Assembly (NCBI RefSeq): GCF_036860695.1
Contig: NZ_JAYKGJ010000001.1
Coordinates: 248,001-312,000 of the forward strand
Reading direction: 5' to 3'
Source of the DNA: Rosettibacter firmus
Lineage (GTDB): Bacteria; Bacteroidota; Ignavibacteria; Ignavibacteriales; Melioribacteraceae
Length of the DNA stretch: 64,000 bases
The position numbers and the translations under genes were made by a program. Position 1 is the first letter of the stretch. Every line of letters starts with the position of its first letter. Positions 55,393 to 64,000 of the stretch are shown piece after piece. Below the pieces are notes generated by a model. That model did no database searches and was not told the DNA's origin. It saw only the letters and a list, made by a program, of their open reading frames with translations.

Positions 55393-56030
55393 CTGGTTTA
55401 TCACAAATAATATTAGGAGCTTTTTTATTGAGCATTGTCCACGCATCAATACCAAATCACTGGATTCCGTTGGTGGCTCTTTCAAAAGCAGAAAAGTGGA
55501 ATGAAAAATTAACAATGGGTATTACAGCTATTGCAGGATTCTCACACACATTAAGCACAATAATTATCGGAATAATAGTTGGATTTTTAGGTTACAAGTT
55601 GTCTGGTTCTTATTCTTTCATTGTTTCTGTAATTGCCCCGAGCTTATTGATACTTCTTGGAATTATTTACCTTATTCTAAGTTTCAGAACAAATAAATAT
55701 CATAATCATCATTCTCACGAATTTCTTATTGATAATGTCAAAAAGAAAACTACTGCCGCAATAGTTCTTACATTGGTTATATCAATGTTCTTTTCACCCT
55801 GTCTTGAGATCGAAGCATACTTTTTTGTTGCTAGCAGATTTGGCTGGCAAGGAATTATAGCAGTTTCAGTCATTTACACTTTTATTACTATTGCAGGAAT
55901 GCTTTTGCTTGTCTGGCTTGGAATGAAAGGTGTAAGAAAAATTAAATCACATTTTCTAGAACACCACGAAAAAACAATTACAGGAGTTTTATTAACTATT
56001 TTGGGAATTGCCGGATATTTTTTATCATAG
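55389..56030 (+). CDS. Six-helix membrane protein, NicO-like, in the metal-efflux operon
   Basis: 213 residues from the ATG at 55389, whose ATGA overlaps the czcA stop; a longer frame from 55356 is unlikely. Six hydrophobic segments and the N-terminal motif LLSIVHASIPNHWIPL resemble the HAxxPDH motif of NicO/RcnA-type nickel-cobalt exporters, with Asn for the Asp. A His-rich loop (NKYHNHHSHEF) lies between the third and fourth helices, and MFFSPCLEIEAYF includes a lone Cys. It may be a fourth component of the efflux system. Metal and direction are unproven. Confidence 0.65.
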   Translation: MTGLSQIILGAFLLSIVHASIPNHWIPLVALSKAEKWNEKLTMGITAIAGFSHTLSTIIIGIIVGFLGYKLSGSYSFIVSVIAPSLLILLGIIYLILSFRTNKYHNHHSHEFLIDNVKKKTTAAIVLTLVISMFFSPCLEIEAYFFVASRFGWQGIIAVSVIYTFITIAGMLLLVWLGMKGVRKIKSHFLEHHEKTITGVLLTILGIAGYFLS

Positions 56031-56073
56031 TGATTGTTAAGTCATAAAAGGAAGAATAAAGAGATTTTCCATT

Positions 56074-58179
56074 ATGAAAAAATATCAATTAAAAAATATA
56101 GACTGCGCTTCCTGTGCTGCGAAGATTGAAGAAGGAGTTGCAAAACTTGAACAAGTTAAGTTCGTTTCTGTAAATTTTGCAAACTCAACTATGGTAATAG
56201 ATACTCCAGACATTGAAACAGTAAAACAAAAAATAAAAGAAATTGAGCCAGAAGTTGAAGTTGTTGAAACTACAGAAATCTCTGACACTATTAAAAAGTC
56301 ATCAATAAAAGATGAATTAATTGAAAAAAGAAATGAGTTAATAAAAATCTTTGTTACACTTCTACTTCTCGTTGCTGGACTTCTCTTTGAAAGTAATATT
56401 CATAATACTCCTTATCAATTTGTTGAATATTTAATTTTCATCTCTGCTTATTTAATTAGTGGATGGGGTGTATTGAATGGAGCTTTCAGAAGTATTACTA
56501 AAGGAAAAGTTTTTAATGAACATTTTCTAATGACAATTGCAACTCTTGGAGCACTGGCAATTGATGAAATGCCCGAAGCTGTAGCAGTTATGTTATTTTA
56601 TGTCATTGGAGAATTATTTCAGGATATTGCTGTTAATCGTTCACGTAAATCGATTAAAGCATTATTAGAAATAAAACCAGACTATGCAAACATTAAAATT
56701 GATGGCAATATACAGAGGGTTTCACCAACAGAAGTTCATCCGGGACAAATAATTGTAGTGAAACCTGGAGAGAAAATACCACTCGATGGAGTTATTATTG
56801 AAGGAAGTTCTTTTGTTGATACTTCTGCATTAACTGGTGAATCTGTCCCCCGTTCAGTTAAAGAAAATGAAACGGTTCTGGCTGGAATGATAAACAAAAG
56901 TGGTCTACTTACAATTAAGGTAACAAAAGAATTTGGTGAATCTTCAATCTCAAAAATTCTTGAACTTGTAGAAAATGCAAGTAGCAAAAAAGCTGAAACA
57001 GAAAAATTCATAACAACATTTGCACGATACTACACACCTTTTGTAGTGTTTGGTGCTTTACTTCTTGCTGTAATTCCACCTTTGTTTTTTGCTGGACAAA
57101 CTTTCACAGAGTGGATTTACAGAGCACTGGTAGTACTTGTAATTTCTTGTCCCTGTGCTTTAGTGATAAGCATTCCGCTCGGATATTTCGGCGGTATTGG
57201 TGGTGCTTCACGAAAAGGAATTCTTGTTAAAGGTTCTAATTATCTCGATGCTCTTACAAAAATTAAAACGGTTGTATTCGATAAAACCGGAACTTTAACG
57301 AAAGGTGAATTTAAAGTTAACCAGATCATTACTGCTAATGATTTCAAAAAAGAAGACATCTTAAAATATGCTGCTTATGCAGAAGCAAACTCAAATCATC
57401 CAATTGCAAAATCAATATTGGAGGCTTATAACAACAAAATTCAACTAAGCGAAATTTCTGAAGTAAAAGAAATTTCTGGTCACGGAATAGAAGCAAAAAT
57501 AAATGGCAATGAAGTTTTAATTGGAAACGATAAACTTCTTCATAAAGAAAATATTGAGCATAATAAATGTGAAGTAGAAGGAACTGTTGTTCACATTGCG
57601 ATAAATAAAAAATATGCGGGATATATTGTAATATCCGATTCAATAAAAGATGAAGCAGTTGAAGCAATCAATGAACTGAACAATTTAAAAATAAAAACAA
57701 TCATGCTTACAGGCGATAACAAAAGTGCTGCTGAATCATATGCAAAAAAACTTGGAATAGAAGAATATTATGCTGAACTTCTGCCAGAAAATAAAGTTGA
57801 GCATATCGAAAAACTACTAAGCACTTCTCACGATGGAAAAGTTGCCTTTGTTGGCGACGGAATAAATGATGCACCAGTTATTGCCCGTGCTGATGTTGGC
57901 ATTGCTATGGGTGCTCTTGGTTCTGATGCTGCCATTGAAACTGCAGACATTGTTCTTATGACCGATTCTCCTATGCAAGTTGTTCATTCAATAGAAGTTG
58001 CAAAAAGAACAAGAAAAATTGTTTGGCAAAATATTACATTTGCAATGGGAGTAAAATTATTCTTTATTCTTCTCGGTACTTTTGGAATTGCTACAATGTG
58101 GGAAGCAGTTTTTGGAGATATGGGTGTGGCAATAATTGCAATATTAAATTCAATGAGAATAATTAAACTCCCTAAATAA
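56074..58179 (+). CDS. zntA: Zinc/cadmium/lead-transporting P1B-type ATPase
   Basis: 701 residues. An N-terminal heavy-metal-associated domain has Cys11-xx-Cys14 (DCASCAAK). The transport core has SCPCAL in helix 6, DKTGTLTKGE with the phosphorylated Asp, HP-like SNHPIAKS, GDNKSAAESYAKK and GDGINDAPVIARADVGIAMG. The last helices contain ATMWEAVFGDMGVAI, with the Asp typical of Zn/Cd/Pb pumps. It follows the NicO-like gene by 43 bp on the same strand, making one metal-resistance operon with czcCBA. Specific metal is inferred. Confidence 0.95.
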   Translation: MKKYQLKNIDCASCAAKIEEGVAKLEQVKFVSVNFANSTMVIDTPDIETVKQKIKEIEPEVEVVETTEISDTIKKSSIKDELIEKRNELIKIFVTLLLLVAGLLFESNIHNTPYQFVEYLIFISAYLISGWGVLNGAFRSITKGKVFNEHFLMTIATLGALAIDEMPEAVAVMLFYVIGELFQDIAVNRSRKSIKALLEIKPDYANIKIDGNIQRVSPTEVHPGQIIVVKPGEKIPLDGVIIEGSSFVDTSALTGESVPRSVKENETVLAGMINKSGLLTIKVTKEFGESSISKILELVENASSKKAETEKFITTFARYYTPFVVFGALLLAVIPPLFFAGQTFTEWIYRALVVLVISCPCALVISIPLGYFGGIGGASRKGILVKGSNYLDALTKIKTVVFDKTGTLTKGEFKVNQIITANDFKKEDILKYAAYAEANSNHPIAKSILEAYNNKIQLSEISEVKEISGHGIEAKINGNEVLIGNDKLLHKENIEHNKCEVEGTVVHIAINKKYAGYIVISDSIKDEAVEAINELNNLKIKTIMLTGDNKSAAESYAKKLGIEEYYAELLPENKVEHIEKLLSTSHDGKVAFVGDGINDAPVIARADVGIAMGALGSDAAIETADIVLMTDSPMQVVHSIEVAKRTRKIVWQNITFAMGVKLFFILLGTFGIATMWEAVFGDMGVAIIAILNSMRIIKLPK

Positions 58180-58382
58180 ATTAGCATTTTGTAAATCAAT
58201 ATCATTCCCTAACTCAAAACACATTCATTACTTAAAGAAACAAATTTATAAATGTTTTCATAAGTATTTCTTAAATTTTACAAATGATCACTTCTTTAAT
58301 TGCAATCAATTAAAAAAATAATTATTGACTATAAGCAATAGATCAAAAATTTTACACTGACTAGATGTTTCTAAATTAAATT

Positions 58383-58787
58383 CTAAATTCTCTGGCAAAC
58401 AACAATAGTCCCTTTTTCTAAAGTAATTGTAAGCTTATTACCTGTGACTACAAAAGTACCGGTTGCTTTATATCCAGGTACATTTGATGGATCATTTCCC
58501 TGAAAAGAACAAGTTGTGCTTTGAAGTATAGTTGTATATTGATTAACATTCTTTGTATATGAATATATTTTAGTGCAAGAATATAACTGCCAGCTTTCTG
58601 TAATTTGAGTTTCAGTAATATCATAAATACCACCTGCACTAGATATATCGATTCCATTTGTAGTAAGTATTCTCCATTTACCAATTATATTTTGAGAATC
58701 TGAATTAGCTGGATTATCATCCTTACTACATCTGAAAATAATTAGTAAAGAACATAAAAGAAAAAAATAAATTAATAAGTTTTTCAT
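58383..58787 (-). CDS. Lipocalin-like putative lipoprotein
   Basis: 134 residues from the ATG at 58787, chosen for its GGAG site; the frame extends nine codons further. A hydrophobic leader ends in a weak lipobox (LIIFRC), then an N-rich linker and GKWRILTTNGIDISSA ... GYKATGTFVVTGNKLTITLEKG, the pattern of bacterial lipocalin-like domains. It is 34 bp downstream of another lipoprotein gene and may be co-transcribed. Ligand unknown. Confidence 0.65.
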   Translation of the reverse strand: MKNLLIYFFLLCSLLIIFRCSKDDNPANSDSQNIIGKWRILTTNGIDISSAGGIYDITETQITESWQLYSCTKIYSYTKNVNQYTTILQSTTCSFQGNDPSNVPGYKATGTFVVTGNKLTITLEKGTIVVCQRI

Positions 58788-58821
58788 ATAGACTCCTATA
58801 AATACTTTTATCACTGTCTGT

Positions 58822-59349
58822 TTATTGAGTTACAGAAATTTTTGCAATTGGTATTTGAGTCGATTTTGGATTTGTACCTTGCGGTCCCTCATTAAGTGTA
58901 TAATTTGTTTTATCTCTAAAAGGATTCAAGATATAGGTAGATAAGTAATTATTGTTTGATGCATCAGTTGTTACATTTAGTTGAACACCAATATAATATT
59001 GACCTGGGGTTACATTAGAAGGAATTGAAACTGGAATTGTTACAGTTGTGTTGGAACCATTTTCTATACTACCAGATCCGTATAAAGGACTCATAGCCCC
59101 ATTAGATACATCACCCAGCATTAGATATATTTTGCGAGTATTAGATGTTACTGATACACTAACATTTACGCTACTACCAATTTTAACAGAAGCATTGGCG
59201 GGTTGGGGTGAATTATTTAAATGAGGAAAATTTGAATCATTATTTGCAGTGTCGTTATTGCTAGTTGGATTATTCTTATCAGAATTGCAGCTGCTAAGAA
59301 TAAAAAAAGCAATAAAGAGAATTACAGAGTTCTTAATATTTCGTTTCAT
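58822..59349 (-). CDS. Ser/Asn-rich lipoprotein of unknown function
   Basis: 175 residues. Lipobox FFILSSC gives a lipidated Cys near residue 21; a low-complexity Asn/Asp/Ser linker follows, then one beta-sandwich-like domain (ASVKIGSSVNVSVSVTSNTRK, TVTIPVSIPSNVTPGQYYIG) resembling CARDB/adhesion-type domains. AAGGAG precedes the ATG. Follows the ELWxxDGT gene by 38 bp on the same strand. No family name assigned. Confidence 0.6.
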   Translation of the reverse strand: MKRNIKNSVILFIAFFILSSCNSDKNNPTSNNDTANNDSNFPHLNNSPQPANASVKIGSSVNVSVSVTSNTRKIYLMLGDVSNGAMSPLYGSGSIENGSNTTVTIPVSIPSNVTPGQYYIGVQLNVTTDASNNNYLSTYILNPFRDKTNYTLNEGPQGTNPKSTQIPIAKISVTQ

Positions 59350-59387
59350 TGTTAGCTCCTTTTATTATTTTATTTACTTGTATAATC

Positions 59388-61031
59388 TTACTTTAAGTAA
59401 ACCATCTTCTTAGTTGAAATAAAATTTTCATTAGTACCTTTAAAAGTTAGAGTGTAAAAGTAAACACCACTGGAAAAACCGCTTGCATTCCAGTTTATTG
59501 TATATTCTCCTAGTTTTAATTCTTCATTTACAAGTGTCGCCACCTCCTGACCAAGTATATTATAAATTCTTAAAGTTACTATTCCTGACTCAGAAATCTT
59601 AAAATCGATATTTGTTTTGGGATTAAATGGATTAGGATAATTCTGTTGGAGTGAAAAAGATTGAGTAGAAATATTTTTAGAAACGCCAACTATACTTTTT
59701 ACTGCCCATAGTTCATAACCCGTTATGCCATCATTTGCTCTGAAAAATAAAGTTCCATTAGCATTCGTTAATGATGAAATTTCTGACCCAAAATTCCCAG
59801 GTCTTATATCACCAACTAAAATTGTACCTGATTCTGTTCCATCACTCTTCCATAATTCCATACCATGAACACCATCATCAGCAGTAAAAAATAGAGTTCC
59901 ATTTACATTAATTAACTCATTATCCTGCGGTCTTGATCCTAAGAAGCCAGAATAAATATCTTTCACCATTATAGTTCCCGCTTCAGTTCCATCACTTTTC
60001 CACAATTCCTCACCAAAAGCTCCGCTTCCACCATCTGATGCATAGAAAAATAAAGTACCATTAACATTGGTTAAATTCATAAATCTGGGAGACCATCCAG
60101 GTGCAACATCCTTAACTAAAACAGTTCCGCTATCTGTACCATCGCTCTTCCATAATCCACCATCAGTGACGAAAAATAAAGTACCATTTACATTAGTTAA
60201 CAAGCCAGGACCAGAACCTTGCCCACCAGGACTAATATCTTTAACTATTGTTGTTCCAGCTTCTGTTCCATCACTCTTCCATAATTCAGAACCATAAACA
60301 GTTACATCATTTGCATTAAAAAAAAGAGTTCCATTTACATCAGTTAGTTCATACATCTCTGTTCCATTGTTTCCCGGTCTGATATCTTTAACCATAAATG
60401 TTCCAGTTTCAGTACCATCGCTTTTCCAGAGTTCCCTTCCATGAGAAGCATCAGGTGCAGTAAAAAATAATGTGTTGCCAACAGAAGTTAAATTTAATGG
60501 ATCTCCTCTTAAATTATCGATATCTTTTACTTTAAATGTTCCGGATTCAGTACCATCACTTTTCCATAAATCTCTTCCATAAGAATCACCAGCAGTAAAA
60601 AATAAGATACCATTAACATTTGTTAGCCACATTGGGTTAGAACTCTGATTTGATCGAGGATCAATATCTTTTACCAGAATAGTTCCCGTTTCAGTACCAT
60701 CGCTTTTCCAAAGTTCCACTCCATAAATGGGATGTGGTGCAGAAAAAAATAAAGTATTATTAACATTTGTTAACCACATTGGTCCAGGAAAATTAAATTC
60801 TTTTATCATTACAGTTCCAGCTTCTGTCCCATCACTTTTCCATAAACTATTTGTTGCCCCATCAAGGCTTGTTACTGTAAAAAAAATATTATTATTTATA
60901 CTTATAATATTCCCCACAGAAACAGAATTAGTGTTACCTGGATTAATATCTTTAACCATATAAGGTGTTTGTGCATGTGCTATCGAAATAAATAATAAAA
61001 AGAGAAAATATTTTTTAGTTATTCTCTTCAT
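59388..61031 (-). CDS. Secreted ELWxxDGT-repeat protein with T9SS sorting domain
   Basis: 547 residues with a signal peptide. Eight repeats of about 48-52 residues each carry the block LWKSDGTExGTxxVKDI, and a ninth half-repeat ends the array (YELWAVK); the repeats are also alike at DNA level. Sequences like this probably fold as a beta-propeller. The last ~80 residues are a type IX sorting domain (YPNPFNPKTNIDFKI, VTLRIYNILGQEVATLVNEE, ISTKKMVYLK). It is exported across the outer membrane and is likely surface-attached. Upstream lies a response-regulator gene (137 bp), downstream two lipoproteins. Binding role presumed; none proven. Confidence 0.88.
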   Translation of the reverse strand: MKRITKKYFLFLLFISIAHAQTPYMVKDINPGNTNSVSVGNIISINNNIFFTVTSLDGATNSLWKSDGTEAGTVMIKEFNFPGPMWLTNVNNTLFFSAPHPIYGVELWKSDGTETGTILVKDIDPRSNQSSNPMWLTNVNGILFFTAGDSYGRDLWKSDGTESGTFKVKDIDNLRGDPLNLTSVGNTLFFTAPDASHGRELWKSDGTETGTFMVKDIRPGNNGTEMYELTDVNGTLFFNANDVTVYGSELWKSDGTEAGTTIVKDISPGGQGSGPGLLTNVNGTLFFVTDGGLWKSDGTDSGTVLVKDVAPGWSPRFMNLTNVNGTLFFYASDGGSGAFGEELWKSDGTEAGTIMVKDIYSGFLGSRPQDNELINVNGTLFFTADDGVHGMELWKSDGTESGTILVGDIRPGNFGSEISSLTNANGTLFFRANDGITGYELWAVKSIVGVSKNISTQSFSLQQNYPNPFNPKTNIDFKISESGIVTLRIYNILGQEVATLVNEELKLGEYTINWNASGFSSGVYFYTLTFKGTNENFISTKKMVYLK

Positions 61032-61168
61032 AACTTCTCCTTAAAATGATTAATAGCTACTAATATTTATTCTTCTATGAATCAAATAGAATTAATATTA
61101 ATGATTTAATTCGATCGAAAATTAAATTTGGAGTACTACCTGTTCAATCGCATAATAGTAGTAATTTT

Positions 61169-61816
61169 TTATCGGGGGTAAGCTTTAAGAATTGCTTCGG
61201 TGCGGGAATTTACATGCAACTTTTCGTAGATATTTCTTATATGAGTACGAACAGTTTCAACACTAATAAAAAGTAAAGCTGCTATTTCTTTATAACGATA
61301 ACCCATAGCAAGATAATTTAAAATTTCCTGTTCTCTTGGAGTAAGATTCTGAGTTTCTTTAGAGGTTTTTTGTTCTTGAAATGAAAGGACTACTTTTCTT
61401 GCAATCTGGCTGCTCATTGGAGAGCCACCATTATAAATATCTTTTATTGCATTTAGCAATTCTGTTGTAGCAGTTTTTTTTAGAATATAACCAGTAGCTC
61501 CAGCTTTTAATGATTTATATATTGTATCATAATCTTCATAAATCGTTAACATCATTATTTGTATTGAGTTTTTCGTTTCCTTTATTTTTCTTATGCAATC
61601 AATTCCAGATATACCAGGAAGATTTATATCCATTAAAATTACATCCGGTAATACATAATTTTTATTATTCTTTTCTTGTAAAAAATCTTTTAAAAAATCT
61701 TCACCATTCGAATATTTGGCCAGACATACAAAGCCTTGTGAAGAATTTATTAAATATGCTAACCCATCACGGATTTCATCATTATCTTCTACAATAACTA
61801 CTTTAATTTCTTCCAT
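61169..61816 (-). CDS. NarL/LuxR-family response regulator
   Basis: 215 residues. Receiver domain with phospho-acceptor Asp63 (VILMDINLPG), acidic DND at 11-13, and Lys in ILKKTATTEL; C-terminal LuxR-type helix-turn-helix (LTPREQEILNYLAMGYRYKEIAALLFISVETVRTHIRNI in family order). It lies 115 bp downstream of the HisKA_3 kinase gene on the same strand, so the two form a two-component pair. Possible targets are the adjacent ELWxxDGT and lipoprotein genes; no binding site was identified. Confidence 0.92.
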   Translation of the reverse strand: MEEIKVVIVEDNDEIRDGLAYLINSSQGFVCLAKYSNGEDFLKDFLQEKNNKNYVLPDVILMDINLPGISGIDCIRKIKETKNSIQIMMLTIYEDYDTIYKSLKAGATGYILKKTATTELLNAIKDIYNGGSPMSSQIARKVVLSFQEQKTSKETQNLTPREQEILNYLAMGYRYKEIAALLFISVETVRTHIRNIYEKLHVNSRTEAILKAYPR

Positions 61817-61931
61817 TAAAAACCATTATTATTTTAAAATACATCTTGTTCTAGTTCTAGATTTATTTAATAATAACAAGCGTAACATTATAACAAATAC
61901 AAAATAAAGAGATAACATAAAATCAAAAATA

Positions 61932-64000
61932 CTACTTTAGTAGTAATTCAAATTTGAGTTCTGTACCTACGCTAATTTCAGAATTAATAATTACAATGCC
62001 TCCACATTCTTTAATTCTCTTTTCAATATTAATTAGTCCGTTCCCTTTCTGTTTCAGGTTATTAATATCAAAACCTTTCCCGTCATCTTTAATCAAAATA
62101 TTAATTTTATTTTTATCGTATGAAAAATTGAAATAGACATTTTCTGCATTGGAGTGTTTAATGATATTATTAAACGATTCTTTAACTGCAAGGAAAATAT
62201 TTCTTTTAAGCTCAGATGATAAAGGAATATCAGCATTAAAGTCACTAAAATTTATGATACAATGTATTCCTTTCGATTCAAAAAGATCACTGGCATATTC
62301 ACGTAAATATGCAGCAAGATTATCAAGTGAATCATTTTTAGGATTTATTGCCCATACAATTTCGCTGATATTATCTACAACTTGTCTCGAAACTCTTGAG
62401 ATTTTTTTTATTATTTCTTCTGTGCTTGATTTATGATCTATATTTCTAATTGCAAGTTCACTTAATACTGCAATTTGTGTAAGACTTGAACCTATTTCAT
62501 CGTGCATATCTTTTGATATTCTTTCTCGTTCCTTCTGAATTGCTTCCCGCCGCTCAATTTCAGCTTTATAAAGTTCAGACATCTGTATGATTGTAGATGA
62601 ACGATTCGCAAGTAGTTTCAATAATTCAATGTCCTGTCGCGAGAATGGTCGCTGTGATTTTTTTTCTCCACATGCAAAAAATCCGAAAATCTCATTCCTT
62701 CGTTTCTCAGACATTTCAACTTTTCTTATAAGAAATAGCAATTCAATATTTTTTAGTTCTTCTGGAAATTGCTCGATTTTTGATGAAATTATGAAAGTAT
62801 CTTTTGATGAAATATCCTGAATGAATGGATTCTTTATTATTTCTGTTTTCATCTCAGAATTTTTTTCATGAAGATTTGTTTTTTCTAAATTGCCAGTATC
62901 TGGTGAGATTTTAAAAACTGTTTTATAGTTATCATCATTATCTCTTATAAAAAATTTAAAATTGGTGAAATGAAAAATATTATCAATCTGCTGTCCAATT
63001 ATTCCATAAAGATTAGGACTATTATAATTGTTTATCAAATTGCTTTCAAAATTTAATGCAGCTTCTGTAGGATCATAAGGTTCTCTATGAAATATTATAT
63101 CAATTTTTTTTTGAACAACTTCGCGAACTGGTATAAATAGAATCGCTGAAAAAATAATACTTAATATTTTTGCAGTGTTTGATTGAGCTTCAAAAAGTAA
63201 TTCACCTAATGAAAAGAAAATGAAATAACTACCAACTACCAGTATAGTGAGAACTGTATATTGCAAAGTTCTCTTAATTATTATTTCAATATCCCATAAT
63301 TTGTATTTCAGTATGGCAATGGAAAATGAAGTTAGAAAAATGGTAGTGCCCAATCCCCATACTGTTTGTCTTAAATAAGGAGTTTCATTATTGAGAGATT
63401 GAAAAAAGTCCTGAACAAAACCAAAAGCAGTTTCAGGTAATAAACCAAGTATAATTCCGACCATTATCCATCTATATTGGTTATGTTCTACTGTTCCTTT
63501 AATTGTAAAGAAGTTATAAATTGCTATAAAAAGAGCAAACAAAAGACAGATACTCATCCACAAAATATCTAATGAAAGAATTCTGAGAACAAATTGAGTA
63601 TTAGTTGAATTAATTTGTTCTAAAAACAATGAATGAGAAAAGAAACCAACAAGTGATAGTAAAATTGTTGCTAAGTAAATAATTTTTATTAAATAGGGAA
63701 ACTTTTTAGCTATTTTATTTGGTGAAGGAAACATAAGTAAAAAATGAATAACCACTACACCTGAAAAAGGAAATATTAAAAAGAAAATTGCATCACGTAT
63801 AATTCCATAAAGTGAGTTATTTAAAAAAACAGTTTCGTTTAGGCAAAAAGCAAATACATGTGTGAATATGAAAAATCTTTTTGCAGAGTTATCAGTAGGT
63901 TTTTTATAAAGAACAAATATCCCGATAAAAGTTACAAATGCAATAAGCATATAATATGGTATAAAAAAGAAGGCAAACTTATTTAAAACTGACTTAAGTA
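61932..64000 (-). CDS. Multi-helix sensor histidine kinase, HisKA_3 type (5' end outside window)
   Basis: The frame is open to the right edge: residues before the Met at 63950 read FAFFFIPYYMLIAF and continue a membrane helix, so the true start is probably outside the window. The visible part has 6-7 helices in a ComP-like arrangement, then a GAF-like region, a coiled coil, HisKA_3 with MHDEIGSSLTQIAVLSELA (His phospho-acceptor), and HATPase with KESFNNIIKHSNAENV and DDGKGFDINNLKQKGNGLINI. It should phosphorylate the NarL-type regulator next to it. The signal is unknown. Confidence 0.88.
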   Translation of the reverse strand, partial: LKSVLNKFAFFFIPYYMLIAFVTFIGIFVLYKKPTDNSAKRFFIFTHVFAFCLNETVFLNNSLYGIIRDAIFFLIFPFSGVVVIHFLLMFPSPNKIAKKFPYLIKIIYLATILLSLVGFFSHSLFLEQINSTNTQFVLRILSLDILWMSICLLFALFIAIYNFFTIKGTVEHNQYRWIMVGIILGLLPETAFGFVQDFFQSLNNETPYLRQTVWGLGTTIFLTSFSIAILKYKLWDIEIIIKRTLQYTVLTILVVGSYFIFFSLGELLFEAQSNTAKILSIIFSAILFIPVREVVQKKIDIIFHREPYDPTEAALNFESNLINNYNSPNLYGIIGQQIDNIFHFTNFKFFIRDNDDNYKTVFKISPDTGNLEKTNLHEKNSEMKTEIIKNPFIQDISSKDTFIISSKIEQFPEELKNIELLFLIRKVEMSEKRRNEIFGFFACGEKKSQRPFSRQDIELLKLLANRSSTIIQMSELYKAEIERREAIQKERERISKDMHDEIGSSLTQIAVLSELAIRNIDHKSSTEEIIKKISRVSRQVVDNISEIVWAINPKNDSLDNLAAYLREYASDLFESKGIHCIINFSDFNADIPLSSELKRNIFLAVKESFNNIIKHSNAENVYFNFSYDKNKINILIKDDGKGFDINNLKQKGNGLINIEKRIKECGGIVIINSEISVGTELKFELLLK

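Noticed and set aside
59388-61031. Regular DNA repeats resembling a CRISPR or minisatellite array
   Set aside because: The repeats are codon-phased, about 150 bp, vary between copies and encode ELWxxDGT units of one protein.
61930-61945. TACTAC-TTTA-GTAGTA hairpin at the end of the histidine kinase gene
   Set aside because: A 6-bp AT-rich stem partly within the coding end, with a poor tail; too weak to call a terminator.

Overview
The window is AT-rich, densely packed bacterial chromosome, mostly transcribed from the minus strand. Type IX secretion (T9SS) C-terminal sorting domains, a T9SS plug-like protein, a Bacteroidota-style LptD, TonB-dependent uptake, ELWxxDGT and regulator-propeller proteins, and promoter-like elements of the form TAnnTTTG all point to the Bacteroidota/Chlorobi group. 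Overall gene content fits an Ignavibacteria (Melioribacter/Ignavibacterium-like) organism best; that placement is inference, as there is no rRNA gene here.

Layout. 1-3.6 kb: an amino-sugar module (MFS permease, ROK kinase, NagB fused to a PIG-L deacetylase that runs off the left edge). 3.7-17.1 kb: a glycan-use locus with a T9SS-exported beta-helix protein, a large TonB-dependent receptor, GH3+PA14, GH125 alpha-mannosidase, a CBM9-like protein, GH130 and GH94 phosphorylases. 17.4-25.4 kb: metabolic genes (phosphoesterase, CoA-transferase, alanine dehydrogenase, hydroxyacid dehydrogenase, SpmAB-type membrane protein, C-N hydrolase, NDH-2). 25.4-28.8 kb: nitrogen module amt - outer-membrane porin - PII - glutamine amidotransferase, preceded by a promoter, an inverted repeat and a possible 24-residue leader peptide. 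29-35.1 kb: envelope genes (LptD, Gfo/Idh/MocA oxidoreductase, T9SS plug-like protein, a small unknown protein, a DUF4097-type repeat protein). 35.2-42.5 kb: PAP2 phosphatase, three-subunit NAD(P) transhydrogenase, a propeller histidine kinase. 42.6-43.4 kb: L27, L21, tRNA-Phe. 43.6-48.7 kb: glmS, a COG2403-type GTPase, carbamate kinase and ornithine carbamoyltransferase in one run. 49.0-49.2 kb: tRNA-Arg followed by an interrupted partial copy of itself. 49.4-58.2 kb: heavy-metal efflux (small exported protein, CzcCBA-type RND pump, NicO-like membrane protein, Zn/Cd P-type ATPase). 58.4-64 kb: two lipoproteins, an ELWxxDGT T9SS protein, and a NarL-type response regulator with its histidine kinase, which runs off the right edge.

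How the parts fit: the first 17 kb look like one strategy, secreted or surface enzymes plus TonB uptake feeding phosphorylases and hydrolases for mannose- and glucosamine-containing glycans. No transposase, integrase, rRNA or CRISPR array was seen. The most unusual local structures are the interrupted tRNA-Arg duplication, the amt leader, the Tyr-for-His change at position 96 of alanine dehydrogenase, and the glmS/GTPase/arcC/argF gene run.
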